A stretch of 18,741 nucleotides of DNA, from assembly GCA_002371295.1 (NCBI GenBank), contig DFGZ01000136.1:1-18741 (forward strand). The letters are read 5' to 3'. Under the pieces are notes generated by a model that worked only from the letters and a program-made list of their open reading frames with translations, had not been told where the DNA came from and made no database searches. Source of the DNA: Oribacterium sp. UBA3737. Its GTDB lineage: Bacteria > Bacillota_A > Clostridia > Lachnospirales > Lachnospiraceae. The position numbers and the translations under genes are program-made. This document shows, piece by piece, positions 1 to 6,087 of the stretch (within the stretch, counting starts at the first letter, position 1; each line of letters starts with the position of its first letter).

Positions 1-127
1 AGAAAACCTTATAACACCTATAAACGCATGTTTTTCTCCGTTTATATCTGACATACAGATGCAAACTATACGGCTCTGAAATCAGGTCTTACTAACTATA
101 TATCTCGTCAAATCTCAATCTTTGATT

Positions 128-1375
128 TCAAACCTGATCTGCTCTGACAATCTTTCCTGCTATAGCCGAAGCTGTAACTGTGGCCGCTGACCCAAGATAT
201 ACAAAGGAATTCTTGTCGCCGGCTCTGCCCTTGAAATTACGTGTCCCGGTGCTGATGAGAACCTCGCCCTCACCGATCACGCCCTGGCAGCTTCCCCAGC
301 AGACACTGCAGTTCGGGTTCACAACTATGGCGCCCGCCTCCATAAATGTCTCGATGATTCCCTCGGACATAGCCTGATCATAGATGTCACGGCTGGCAGG
401 TGATACCAGAAACCTCACGCCCTCTGCAACTTTCTTTCCTTTGATGATGGATGCCCCCAGTCTCAGATCTTCGATACGGCCGTTATTGCAGGAGCCTAAA
501 AATGCTTCGTTTATCTCCACATCCTTCACTTCTTCAACGGGAGAAATATTGTCAACAAAATGAGGCTTTGCCACAACCGGTACTATCTCCGAAAGATCAA
601 TGTCATAGACCTTCTCAAACTTCGCATCAGGATCACTTACGAAACCGTCAGCTGCTTCTCTTCCATGCGCTCGGAGGTAGTCCTTTGCTGTATCATCAAC
701 CTCCATAAGAGCAGTCTTTGCACCTGCCTCAACACAGAGATTGCAGATACAGATCCTGTCCGACATGGTGAGATTCTTCATTCCGGGTCCTGCAAATTCC
801 ATGGCCTTGTAGTTCGCTCCGTTGGCACCTATCCTTCCTATGATGGTAAGTATGAGGTCTCTTGCGGTTGCACCGTTTGTAAGCGCACCTGTAAGATTGA
901 ATCTCAGGGTCTCAGGACAGAGTACCCATGATTTTCCCGTTACCATGGCATAAAGATAATCCGTACATCCTACTCCGGTACCGAAAGCCCCAAGTTCCCC
1001 GTAAGAACAGGTATGGCTGTCTGCTCCGAATATAAGTTCCTTTGGATTCACATACTTCTCAATCATGAGCTCATGGCAGATTCCGTCGCCTTCGTGAAGC
1101 GTGATGCCGTTCTCCTTTGCAAAATCACGCATTTTCTTCTGTGAGGCGGCTGTCTTCGGGCTGTCACAGGGAACATTGTGGTCCATGATCCATACAAGCT
1201 TGTTCTTGTCATGAATCTTCTTATTCTTTAACTTGTTGTACATATCTATGGTAAGATGTGTGGTTCCATCGTTACTCATGAGATGATCAAGCTCCACCAC
1301 ATAAATATTGCCTGCATGAGCTTCTTCGGCACCTGCGGCTCTTGCTATTATCTTTTCAGCTATAGTCATTCCCAT
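128..1375 (-). CDS. leuC: 3-isopropylmalate dehydratase-type large subunit (LeuC/aconitase family), divergent
   Basis: Large subunit of a two-subunit [4Fe-4S] hydro-lyase of the aconitase superfamily, 415 aa. The likely reaction is 2- to 3-isopropylmalate isomerisation in leucine synthesis, working with the LeuD-type subunit encoded just upstream. Seen: substrate/cluster motifs GADSHTCSYG (118-126) and GSCNNGRIEDLR (294-305), and cluster cysteines C296, C356 and C359. The cluster loop reads NPNCSVCWGSC instead of the usual GCGxCLG, and SCNN replaces SCTN, so this is an outlying branch; a related substrate such as a methylmalate or citramalate-type acid cannot be excluded. The frame extends upstream to a TTG at 1432 that overlaps leuD, but I chose ATG at 1375 because GGAG sits about 8 bases before it and the family starts MGMT. 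It follows leuD by 46 bases, so the two are co-transcribed. Family very sure, substrate moderately sure. Confidence 0.88.
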   Translation of the reverse strand: MGMTIAEKIIARAAGAEEAHAGNIYVVELDHLMSNDGTTHLTIDMYNKLKNKKIHDKNKLVWIMDHNVPCDSPKTAASQKKMRDFAKENGITLHEGDGICHELMIEKYVNPKELIFGADSHTCSYGELGAFGTGVGCTDYLYAMVTGKSWVLCPETLRFNLTGALTNGATARDLILTIIGRIGANGANYKAMEFAGPGMKNLTMSDRICICNLCVEAGAKTALMEVDDTAKDYLRAHGREAADGFVSDPDAKFEKVYDIDLSEIVPVVAKPHFVDNISPVEEVKDVEINEAFLGSCNNGRIEDLRLGASIIKGKKVAEGVRFLVSPASRDIYDQAMSEGIIETFMEAGAIVVNPNCSVCWGSCQGVIGEGEVLISTGTRNFKGRAGDKNSFVYLGSAATVTASAIAGKIVRADQV

Positions 1376-1421
1376 ATTTTTCTCCGTTCCGAACCCTAAT
1401 GTTTCTTTTATATGTGTCCCG

Positions 1422-1889
1422 TCACTTGTCAAGTGATGCGAGAAGACCGCCCTGATCCAGGATATTCTTCATATATTCCGGAACCCTGGTGCAGCTGTAC
1501 TTCACTCCCGAAACCTCAGCGTAGCCCTCATCCATATTGAGGACGAGTTCGTCTCCGTTCTTTACATGATCATAAATATCACTGCATACAATTACGGGAA
1601 CACCGAGATTTATGGAATTACGGTAAAAAATCCTTGCAAATGATTTTGCAATCACAGCTTTGATTCCGCATGCCTTAAGCACTGCAGGAGCCTGCTCTCT
1701 TGATGAGCCGCAGCCGAAATTTTCATCTGCAACGATATAATCTCCCGGTTTCACACTTTTTATGAATTCAGAATCCAACGACTCAAAGGTATGCTCCTTC
1801 ATCTCTTCTATAGTAGGATAAAGAAGATACTGCGAGGCTATTATCTGATCTGTATCCACGTCCTTTCCGTACTTAAATACTTTTCCCAT
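1422..1889 (-). CDS. leuD: 3-isopropylmalate dehydratase-type small subunit (LeuD family)
   Basis: Small swivel-domain subunit of the same dehydratase, 155 aa, a normal length for the short clostridial/archaeal-type LeuD. Seen: GKDVDTDQIIASQYL near the N-terminus (8-22), the signature FGCGSSREQAP (58-68), and the AVIAKSFARIFYRNSINLG block (78-96). The Gln after SSRE replaces the His commonly seen in LeuD, matching the oddities of the partner large subunit. The start is ATG 1889, with AGGAGA about 6 bases upstream. It is the first gene of a leuD-leuC operon read away from the divergent LysR gene, which is the natural candidate regulator. Assignment to the family is firm; the leucine pathway role is inferred and no leuA or leuB lies in the window. 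Confidence 0.88.
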   Translation of the reverse strand: MGKVFKYGKDVDTDQIIASQYLLYPTIEEMKEHTFESLDSEFIKSVKPGDYIVADENFGCGSSREQAPAVLKACGIKAVIAKSFARIFYRNSINLGVPVIVCSDIYDHVKNGDELVLNMDEGYAEVSGVKYSCTRVPEYMKNILDQGGLLASLDK

Positions 1890-1927
1890 ATAAATCTCCT
1901 GTTCTATAGACTCTGAAAAATCAGCAC

Positions 1928-1948
1928 CACAGCCGCCTGATACTGGAC
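1928..1948. repeat. 21-bp direct repeat, copy 1 (left of lysR)
   Basis: Matches 3144-3164 at 19 of 21 positions in the same orientation (shared core CACAGCCGCCTGA). The two copies bracket the lysR gene about 1.2 kb apart. This copy lies in the leuD leader. Confidence 0.6.
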
Positions 1949-2070
1949 TTATGCAGAAAACTTAACAAATTTTAATCAAAAAAAATTATCTGACTCAGTT
2001 AAATCAACTATAACATCCGCCGTCATATAATTCTAATATATGTTTATGATGATTATCATACTCTATAGTT

Positions 2071-2098
2071 ATTATACCACTCGTAAAAATCAGCTCAA
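2071..2098 (-). promoter_or_regulatory. Putative leuDC promoter, extended -10 type
   Basis: Read on the minus strand, 2071-2079 gives TGGTATAAT, a perfect -10 with the extended TGn. Sixteen bases upstream is TTGAGC (2093-2098), a partial -35. Initiation near 2063 would leave a leader of about 170 bases before leuD. A 6-bp dyad TATGAT/ATCATA (2045-2060) lies at the expected start of the transcript. I saw no T-box and no leucine-rich leader peptide in this leader. Confidence 0.5.
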
Positions 2099-2135
2099 AG
2101 GATTCATAGTTATATTTACACACGCAACAAATAAT

Positions 2136-2190
2136 CTTGTGTTATGGCAGTCACTTGTGTTATATTACAGATAATTTCGATTAACACAAG
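2136..2190. promoter_or_regulatory. Operator-like repeats between leuD and lysR (candidate LysR binding site)
   Basis: CTTGTGTTAT occurs twice in direct orientation (2136-2145 and 2154-2163, 18 bases apart), and its near-complement TAACACAAG lies at 2182-2190, forming a 9-bp dyad with the second copy. TATATT at 2161-2166, with TTGTGT 18 bases upstream, could be the lysR promoter, so the repeats would overlap it. LysR-type regulators classically bind interrupted dyads in a divergent intergenic region and repress their own gene; that this is the site is inferred. Confidence 0.5.
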
Positions 2191-2250
2191 GAATATCATG
2201 TTACGTACCACAGGCTGCGGACGTATCGTCAAGATGAAGGGGGATACCAG

Positions 2251-3135
2251 ATGGATCAGAACTTATCAGGCTACAAGATTTTTTATGAAGTTGCAAGCTG
2301 CGGCAATATCTCAAAGGCCGCCAAGAAGCTCTATATTTCACAGCCGGCGATTTCCAAGTCTATTGTTAAACTTGAGGACGGTCTCGACACCAAGCTGTTC
2401 CACCGCAACTCTCGGGGAGTGACATTAACGGAAGAAGGACAGATCCTTTATAAGTACATAAAAGATGCCTTTGACAACATCAACAATGCGGAAGTTGAGC
2501 TGAAGCGTATGAAGGAGTTCAACATCGGTCATATTCAGATCGGTGTTTCTACTACACTTTGCCGTTATATCCTTCTTCCATATCTTCAGAAATTCATGGA
2601 GCGCTTCCCGAACATCCGCGTTTCCATCAATACTCAGGCCACTGCCCAGACTCTCAACCTTATAGAGGCCAAGAAAATCGATATCGGTCTCACAGCCGAG
2701 CCGAAGTCCAGACGTCCGGAGATGCGTTTTGTTCACTCCAGACAGATTCATGACGTATTTGTGGCAACTCCGCAGTACCTTGACAATCTTAAGTCCATTT
2801 GCGGCCCTGATTTCAATGTTTTTGAAGAAGCAAACCTCATGCTCCTCGATCAGAACAACATGACAAGACGTCATATAGATGACTACTTCAAGGCCATGAA
2901 CATTGAACCTGCACAGATCCTCGAGGTCACAACCATGGATCTCCTCATAGAGTTTGCCAAGATCGGAATCGGTGTAAGCTGCGTAATCAGAGAGCTGGTT
3001 CAGAAGGAACTTGATGAAGGAACCCTCGTGGAGCTTCCATTACAGCTTCCTATCCCCTCAAGAAACATAGGTTTCGTTTTCAATACGGGAAATACTTCGA
3101 AGTCTCTTGATGCATTCCTCAGTGTTCTGGATTAA
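2251..3135 (+). CDS. LysR-family transcriptional regulator
   Basis: DNA-binding regulator of 294 aa, normal length for the family. Seen: N-terminal winged helix-turn-helix with the typical core CGNISKAAKKLYISQPAIS (17-35), then LFHRNSRGVTLTEEG (49-63), a linker helix, and a two-lobed effector-binding domain (about 90-294) of the periplasmic-binding-protein fold. The start is ATG 2251 with AAGGGGG about 7 bases upstream. It is divergent from leuD-leuC across a 361-base gap carrying operator-like repeats, so it probably controls that operon and itself in response to a pathway intermediate; the ligand is not predictable here. It is followed by an intrinsic terminator at 3314-3345. Family assignment is very sure; the regulatory target is inferred from position. 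Confidence 0.93.
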   Translation: MDQNLSGYKIFYEVASCGNISKAAKKLYISQPAISKSIVKLEDGLDTKLFHRNSRGVTLTEEGQILYKYIKDAFDNINNAEVELKRMKEFNIGHIQIGVSTTLCRYILLPYLQKFMERFPNIRVSINTQATAQTLNLIEAKKIDIGLTAEPKSRRPEMRFVHSRQIHDVFVATPQYLDNLKSICGPDFNVFEEANLMLLDQNNMTRRHIDDYFKAMNIEPAQILEVTTMDLLIEFAKIGIGVSCVIRELVQKELDEGTLVELPLQLPIPSRNIGFVFNTGNTSKSLDAFLSVLD

Positions 3136-3143
3136 GATATTGA

Positions 3144-3164
3144 CACAGCCGCCTGACACCGGAC
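3144..3164. repeat. 21-bp direct repeat, copy 2 (right of lysR)
   Basis: Second copy of the repeat at 1928-1948 (19/21 identical), starting 9 bases after the lysR stop codon. It leads directly into the hairpin-rich element at 3176-3304. Confidence 0.6.
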
Positions 3165-3175
3165 CTTGCTTTTTA

Positions 3176-3304
3176 ACATAAGTCCTGCGCATTGATTCGC
3201 TTACGTTCCGGAAACGTCCGCCAATTTAACTCGCTTCGCGAGGGCTGACGCTACATGACAAGTTTTCTACGAAAACTTGCCACAAATTCTCGCAATGCTT
3301 ATGT
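3176..3304 (+). ncRNA. Structured, hairpin-rich intergenic element (candidate RNA or lysR 3' UTR)
   Basis: A closing stem pairs ACATAAG and CATTG (3176-3182, 3190-3194) with CAATG and CTTATGT (3293-3304). Inside are three further hairpins: ACGTT/AACGT (3203-3217), CTCGC/GCGAG with loop TTC (3230-3242), and CAAGTTTTC/GAAAACTTG with loop TAC (3259-3279). An intrinsic terminator follows 9 bases later. No open frame worth calling spans it. It may be a 3' UTR structure, a small RNA, or a repetitive intergenic element; no known RNA family was recognised. The gap from 3346 to 3484 holds only an unassigned mrp promoter region. Confidence 0.45.
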
Positions 3305-3313
3305 ATAACATTT

Positions 3314-3345
3314 AGGCCATCGTCTCATGGACGATGGCCTTTTTC
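3314..3345 (+). terminator. Intrinsic terminator after lysR
   Basis: Perfect 11-bp stem AGGCCATCGTC/GACGATGGCCT (3314-3324, 3330-3340) with a 5-base loop, followed by a short T-run on the plus strand. It separates lysR transcription from mrp. Confidence 0.88.
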
Positions 3346-3484
3346 TGTGGTAGAATCATTCATTGAGCGCAATCGAACACTGCCGCTCAGAAATCAAGTT
3401 TCAGGACTATGCCATATTCTAAGGAATAGACATTGGCATGATAAAACAGATAACCTGTGACGGTTTTTCAGAAGGAGTTTATAT

Positions 3485-4345
3485 ATGGCAGAATTAGAGA
3501 ACAAAACACCCGGTTCCTGCGATTCAAATTGCAGTACCTGTGGAAGCAACTGCCCATCAAGAAACGGTGGAACACCTGATTTCAAGGCAAAGCTTGCTGA
3601 TGGATGCAGTGTAAAGAAGGTTATCGGAATCGTTTCCGGAAAGGGCGGAGTCGGTAAGTCAACCGTTACCTCTCTCCTCGCTTCAGGCGTTAACAAAGCC
3701 GGATACAAGACCGCTATCATAGACGCAGACATCACCGGACCATCCATCCCAAAGGCATTCGGCCTTTCAAATGACGGTGTAGGTGTTACGGAAGACGGAA
3801 AGCTGATGATCCCTGACAGATCCGCAAACGGAATCCGGATCATTTCCTCCAATCTTTTACTTGAGAACGAAACAGATCCTATCATCTGGAGAGGTTCCCT
3901 CATCGCTCAGGCTGTTAAACAGTTCTGGTCAGAGGTAAACTGGAAGGATATAGATTTCATGTTCGTAGATATGCCACCCGGAACAGGCGATGTTCCTCTT
4001 ACAGTCTTCCAGTCACTTCCTGTTGACGGAATCATCATCGTTACATCTCCTCAGGAGCTTGTATCCATGATCGTAAAGAAGGCTGTTAACATGGCTACAA
4101 AGATGAATGTACCTATCATCGGAATCATTGAGAACATGTCCTATTTCAAGTGCCCTCACTGCGGTGAGACTATCCAGGTCTTCGGCGAGAGCCATATCGA
4201 TGAGGTTGCAGCCGAGAACAACCTGAAGGTACTTGCCAAGTTACCTATGGATCCTAAGAATTCAGCTTACATGGATGCCGGTGCCGTTGAGGCCATCGAC
4301 CTCCCTGAAATAAAGGACGCTGTAAAGGCGGTTGAAGAACTGTAA
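3485..4345 (+). CDS. mrp: Mrp/NBP35-family iron-sulfur carrier ATPase
   Basis: Cytoplasmic P-loop ATPase (ApbC/Mrp/NBP35 family, 286 aa) that carries and transfers Fe-S clusters to apo-proteins. Seen: N-terminal Cys motif with C12, C16, C19 and C23; deviant Walker A SGKGGVGKST (51-60); switch region DADITGPSIPKAFG (80-93); Walker-B-like FVDMPPGTGD (160-169); and the C-terminal CPHC pair (C223, C226) that binds the bridging cluster at the dimer interface. The start is ATG 3485 with AGAAGGAG about 7 bases upstream. It is monocistronic as far as can be seen, flanked by the lysR terminator and its own terminator at 4588-4623. The neighbouring Fe-S enzyme LeuC is a conceivable client, but nothing links them beyond position. 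Confidence 0.93.
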   Translation: MAELENKTPGSCDSNCSTCGSNCPSRNGGTPDFKAKLADGCSVKKVIGIVSGKGGVGKSTVTSLLASGVNKAGYKTAIIDADITGPSIPKAFGLSNDGVGVTEDGKLMIPDRSANGIRIISSNLLLENETDPIIWRGSLIAQAVKQFWSEVNWKDIDFMFVDMPPGTGDVPLTVFQSLPVDGIIIVTSPQELVSMIVKKAVNMATKMNVPIIGIIENMSYFKCPHCGETIQVFGESHIDEVAAENNLKVLAKLPMDPKNSAYMDAGAVEAIDLPEIKDAVKAVEEL

Positions 4346-4402
4346 ATAAACAGAAAGTACGGATTGCTTCGCACCTCGGGGCTGCAGCGCAACACTTTCA
4401 TC

Positions 4403-4623
4403 GTAATCGAGTAGAGGAAAGCGCCCTACTCGATTACACGTTAGCCGTCACATGTCTCGTGGCAGGTCTACTCGGAGACCTGCCATATATCTCCAGCCTG
4501 CGCGTATGCGCATTCTAATGGCTGGAGTTCCCACCTGCTTTTGTGCAAGCACGACGCCCGCGTGACGGCTTTATCGCGAATATAGAACGCGGCTGGGAGC
4601 TCACTCCCAGCCGCGCTTTTTTT
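4403..4623 (+). ncRNA. Candidate structured RNA / 3' UTR behind mrp
   Basis: Dense, ordered hairpins. A 12-bp perfect stem GTAATCGAGTAG/CTACTCGATTAC (4403-4414, 4426-4437) has an 11-base loop. An outer 9-bp stem AGCCGTCAC/GTGACGGCT (4443-4451, 4562-4570) encloses three hairpins: 10 bp TGGCAGGTCT/AGACCTGCCA (4460-4485); CTCCAGCC/GGCTGGAG (4491-4498, 4520-4527) with an inner TGCGC/GCGCA; and TGCTT/AAGCA (4536-4551). The last 36 bases are an intrinsic terminator. Such a four-way-junction layout resembles an RNA fold more than random palindromes. No tmRNA, RNase P, 6S or known riboswitch signature was recognised. 4624-4721 holds nothing else I can name. Confidence 0.5.
4588..4623 (+). terminator. 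Intrinsic terminator after mrp and the structured element
   Basis: 12-bp stem built on GCGGCTGGGAG/CTCCCAGCCGC (4589-4599, 4604-4614) extended by a C-G pair, loop CTCA, then seven T (4617-4623) on the plus strand. Confidence 0.92.
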
Positions 4624-4721
4624 AATTCAGACAGCCAACACCCCATTTAAAGTGTCCGTTATCTGCTTTATTAACCTGATTTTTAAAAGTCTGTCATATA
4701 CCCGGCCAAAAAGCCGTTCAA

Positions 4722-5018
4722 TCAATACAATCTGTCGGAACTGTTATACTCCTTACCTTCTCCAAGTCCTGAAGATATCGCTTCTATAACAGCCTCAAGG
4801 GCTTCAGCCTCGTCAGGTCCCTCACACTCTACTCTGAGATGAGCTCCCTGTTTAACTCCTGCTGCCATAACGTTAAGAACAGATTTTGCAACGATCTTAC
4901 GATCTCCGTTATACAGATATATATTACTTTTATACTTAATGCAGGTCTGTGTCAATACTCCTGCAGGTCTAAGATGTAATCCTGATTCATTTACTACGGA
5001 TACTTCTCCTGATACCAT
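4722..5018 (-). CDS. HPr-family phosphocarrier protein
   Basis: Small cytoplasmic phosphocarrier of the sugar phosphotransferase system, 98 aa. Seen in exact HPr numbering: catalytic His15 and Arg17 in GLHLRPAG (13-20), and the regulatory Ser46 in AKSVLNVMAAGVKQG (44-58) that HPr kinase would phosphorylate for catabolite repression. The active site has Leu16 where HPr usually has Ala, and the tail (about 88-98) is slightly longer than usual, so it may be an HPr paralogue rather than the main PtsH. The start is ATG 5018 with AGAGGAAGG upstream. No ptsI or other PTS gene is nearby. A dyad AATGCAC/GTGCATT (5050-5056, 5072-5078) lies upstream. Confidence 0.88.
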   Translation of the reverse strand: MVSGEVSVVNESGLHLRPAGVLTQTCIKYKSNIYLYNGDRKIVAKSVLNVMAAGVKQGAHLRVECEGPDEAEALEAVIEAISSGLGEGKEYNSSDRLY

Positions 5019-5049
5019 TTGCCTTCCTCTTCTAAAAACAATATAAATT

Positions 5050-5078
5050 AATGCACATACAGTCCATTAAAGTGCATT
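5050..5078. promoter_or_regulatory. Dyad upstream of the HPr gene (possible operator)
   Basis: Perfect 7-bp inverted repeat AATGCAC/GTGCATT separated by 15 bases, 32 bases ahead of the HPr start codon. No convincing -35/-10 pair could be fixed here, so its role is uncertain. Confidence 0.25.
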
Positions 5079-5160
5079 GTACATCAAATTCAACCAAATT
5101 TCCACCAATATCGATCTCTTCGACTGACCCTTATTTATATTAACACCTTCACTTTCTATC

Positions 5161-5706
5161 TTACTTTTCGTAAGAAAATGTCTCCAGAAACTTTTTTAAT
5201 CTTTCGGTCTTTGGTCTTTCGAAAAATTCCTTTGCAGTTCCTTCCTCTACTATATTTCCACCTTCAAGAAATATCATCCTGTCGGCAACTGCTCTTGCAA
5301 ACATAACATAGATGAACATCTGCTTTTTTGTAAGCCCCAGTGCCATAGAACCCTCGGTCTGGGATACCGGAACCCCTTCAAGACCGCTTCTGAAAACTTC
5401 CGTCATGTAGCTGCCGCCCAAAAGTCCCAAACCTATAAATCCGCAGGTTTCTGCCGGGACGGATATTCCGATTTTGGGAAGTCCGAAATAAATGAAGAAC
5501 AACTGTACCAACAGCGGTGTATTTCTGAATAACTCAACATATACTTTTGATATTTGTGAAAGCACCGGCACCTTGAAATACATGACAAATGCTGTCATAA
5601 CACCAATCATCAGTGAAAGCACTATGCCAAGCCATCCTATCTTTACAGTCAAAAAAAAGGCCTCTATGTACAGAGGGATATATGAACTTATTACTTCTTG
5701 ATTCAT
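5161..5706 (-). pseudogene. Hybrid remnant: amino-acid ABC permease N-terminus joined to ABC ATPase C-terminus
   Basis: Open frame of 181 aa made of two unrelated parts. Residues 1-135 are the N-terminal part of a polar amino-acid ABC permease (HisM/GlnP type): first membrane helix (about 12-45), the ELFRNTPLLVQLFFIYFGLP block (59-78), and the cytoplasmic EAA-like loop ending ALGLTKKQMFIYV. At FARAVADR (136-143) it switches in frame to the last about 45 residues of a GlnQ-type ATPase (MIFLEGGNIVEEGTAKEFF and onward, from 144). The permease C-terminal helices and the ATPase Walker A, signature and Walker B motifs are missing, so neither function can survive. The join, near 5299-5304, is a deletion scar between adjacent genes of one operon. 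The upstream AGGA is about 12 bases from the ATG, so expression is doubtful. Confidence 0.85.
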
Positions 5707-5730
5707 CAGTTTGTTTCGTTCCTATAAAAA

Positions 5731-5890
5731 TGAAAGAATCTTTACAGATTCTTTCGAACCGCTCAAAGCCGCGTGGCTCCCACGATTAAAGTGCGAATCG
5801 TGGGTAGACATGAAAGAATCCTTACAGATTCTTTTGAACCGCTCAAAGCCGCGTGGCTCCCACGATTAAAGTGCGAATCGTGGGTAGACA
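5731..5890. repeat. Tandem 80-bp direct repeat, two copies
   Basis: 5731-5810 and 5811-5890 are identical at 78 of 80 positions (differences at 5741/5821 and 5755/5835). Each unit contains hairpin GAAAGAATC/GATTCTTTC (5732-5740, 5747-5755 in unit 1), a small AGCC/GGCT hairpin, and CCCACGATT/AATCGTGGG (5779-5787, 5796-5804). The second difference changes a G-C pair into a G-T wobble, so the fold is kept. It lies between the permease fragment and the M20 fragment, at a deletion scar. Confidence 0.95.
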
Positions 5891-6033
5891 TCATATTCAG
5901 CAAGGAAAACCGCTACAGGTCCCGGTTTTCCGCTTTTGTATGAAGCTGCAAAACCTGTTCTGTGCCCTGCCGCCGGAAGTTCGATTTCAAAACCTTCCTC
6001 CCTGAGCCAATGCAGCACAGAACGATTTTTATC
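5890..6033 (-). pseudogene. Fragment of an M20-family amidohydrolase/peptidase
   Basis: Translating the minus strand from 6033 gives about 48 residues typical of the N-terminal part of M20D amidohydrolases (AbgB/hippurate-hydrolase type): WLREEGFEIE, AAGHRTGFAASYKSGKPGP, then VAVFLAEYD, the strand that precedes the metal-binding region. There is no start codon; a TAG stop sits directly upstream (6034-6036), so the first about 45 residues are missing. Homology stops exactly where the 80-bp repeat begins (5890), and the frame then runs into a stop at 5866. The metal ligands (GHxCGHD-type) are absent. Such enzymes often sit beside amino-acid ABC transporters, which fits the adjoining permease/ATPase remnant. 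Confidence 0.75.
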
Positions 6034-6045
6034 CTAATTACAACA

Positions 6046-6087
6046 AAAATGCGTTGATGAAACTTATTGATGTTTCATCAACGCATT
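6046..6087 (-). terminator. Intrinsic terminator after the lipoprotein gene
   Basis: Perfect 16-bp stem AATGCGTTGATGAAAC (6048-6063) with its complement (6072-6087) and an 8-base loop. On the minus strand it is followed by a run of T. It lies about 90 bases beyond the lipoprotein stop codon. Confidence 0.85.

Noticed and set aside
1..40. GGAGAAAAAC-ATG on the minus strand near position 30 as the start of another gene
   Set aside because: The frame stops after two more codons (ATG CGT TTA TAG).
1961..2026. Short minus-strand frame in the leuD leader as a leucine attenuator peptide
   Set aside because: It encodes about 16 residues with a single Leu, has no ribosome binding site, and no terminator/antiterminator pair follows.
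2425..2874. 149-residue minus-strand frame opposite lysR
   Set aside because: Shadow frame of a well-conserved LysR gene, with no family features of its own.
3394..3903. 169-residue minus-strand frame opposite mrp
   Set aside because: Antisense to the conserved P-loop region; no recognisable motif and no good ribosome binding site.
3176..4623. Retron or integron attC interpretation of the hairpin elements
   Set aside because: No reverse transcriptase or integrase is encoded in the window and no paired R/L core sites are seen.
4378..4625. tmRNA, RNase P RNA or 6S RNA
   Set aside because: A GAGGAAAG string recalls RNase P and the size is plausible, but no tag peptide, CCA end, RNase P core or 6S-type long open hairpin is present.
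5731..5890. CRISPR array
   Set aside because: Two adjacent 80-base units without spacers and no cas genes; this is a tandem duplication.
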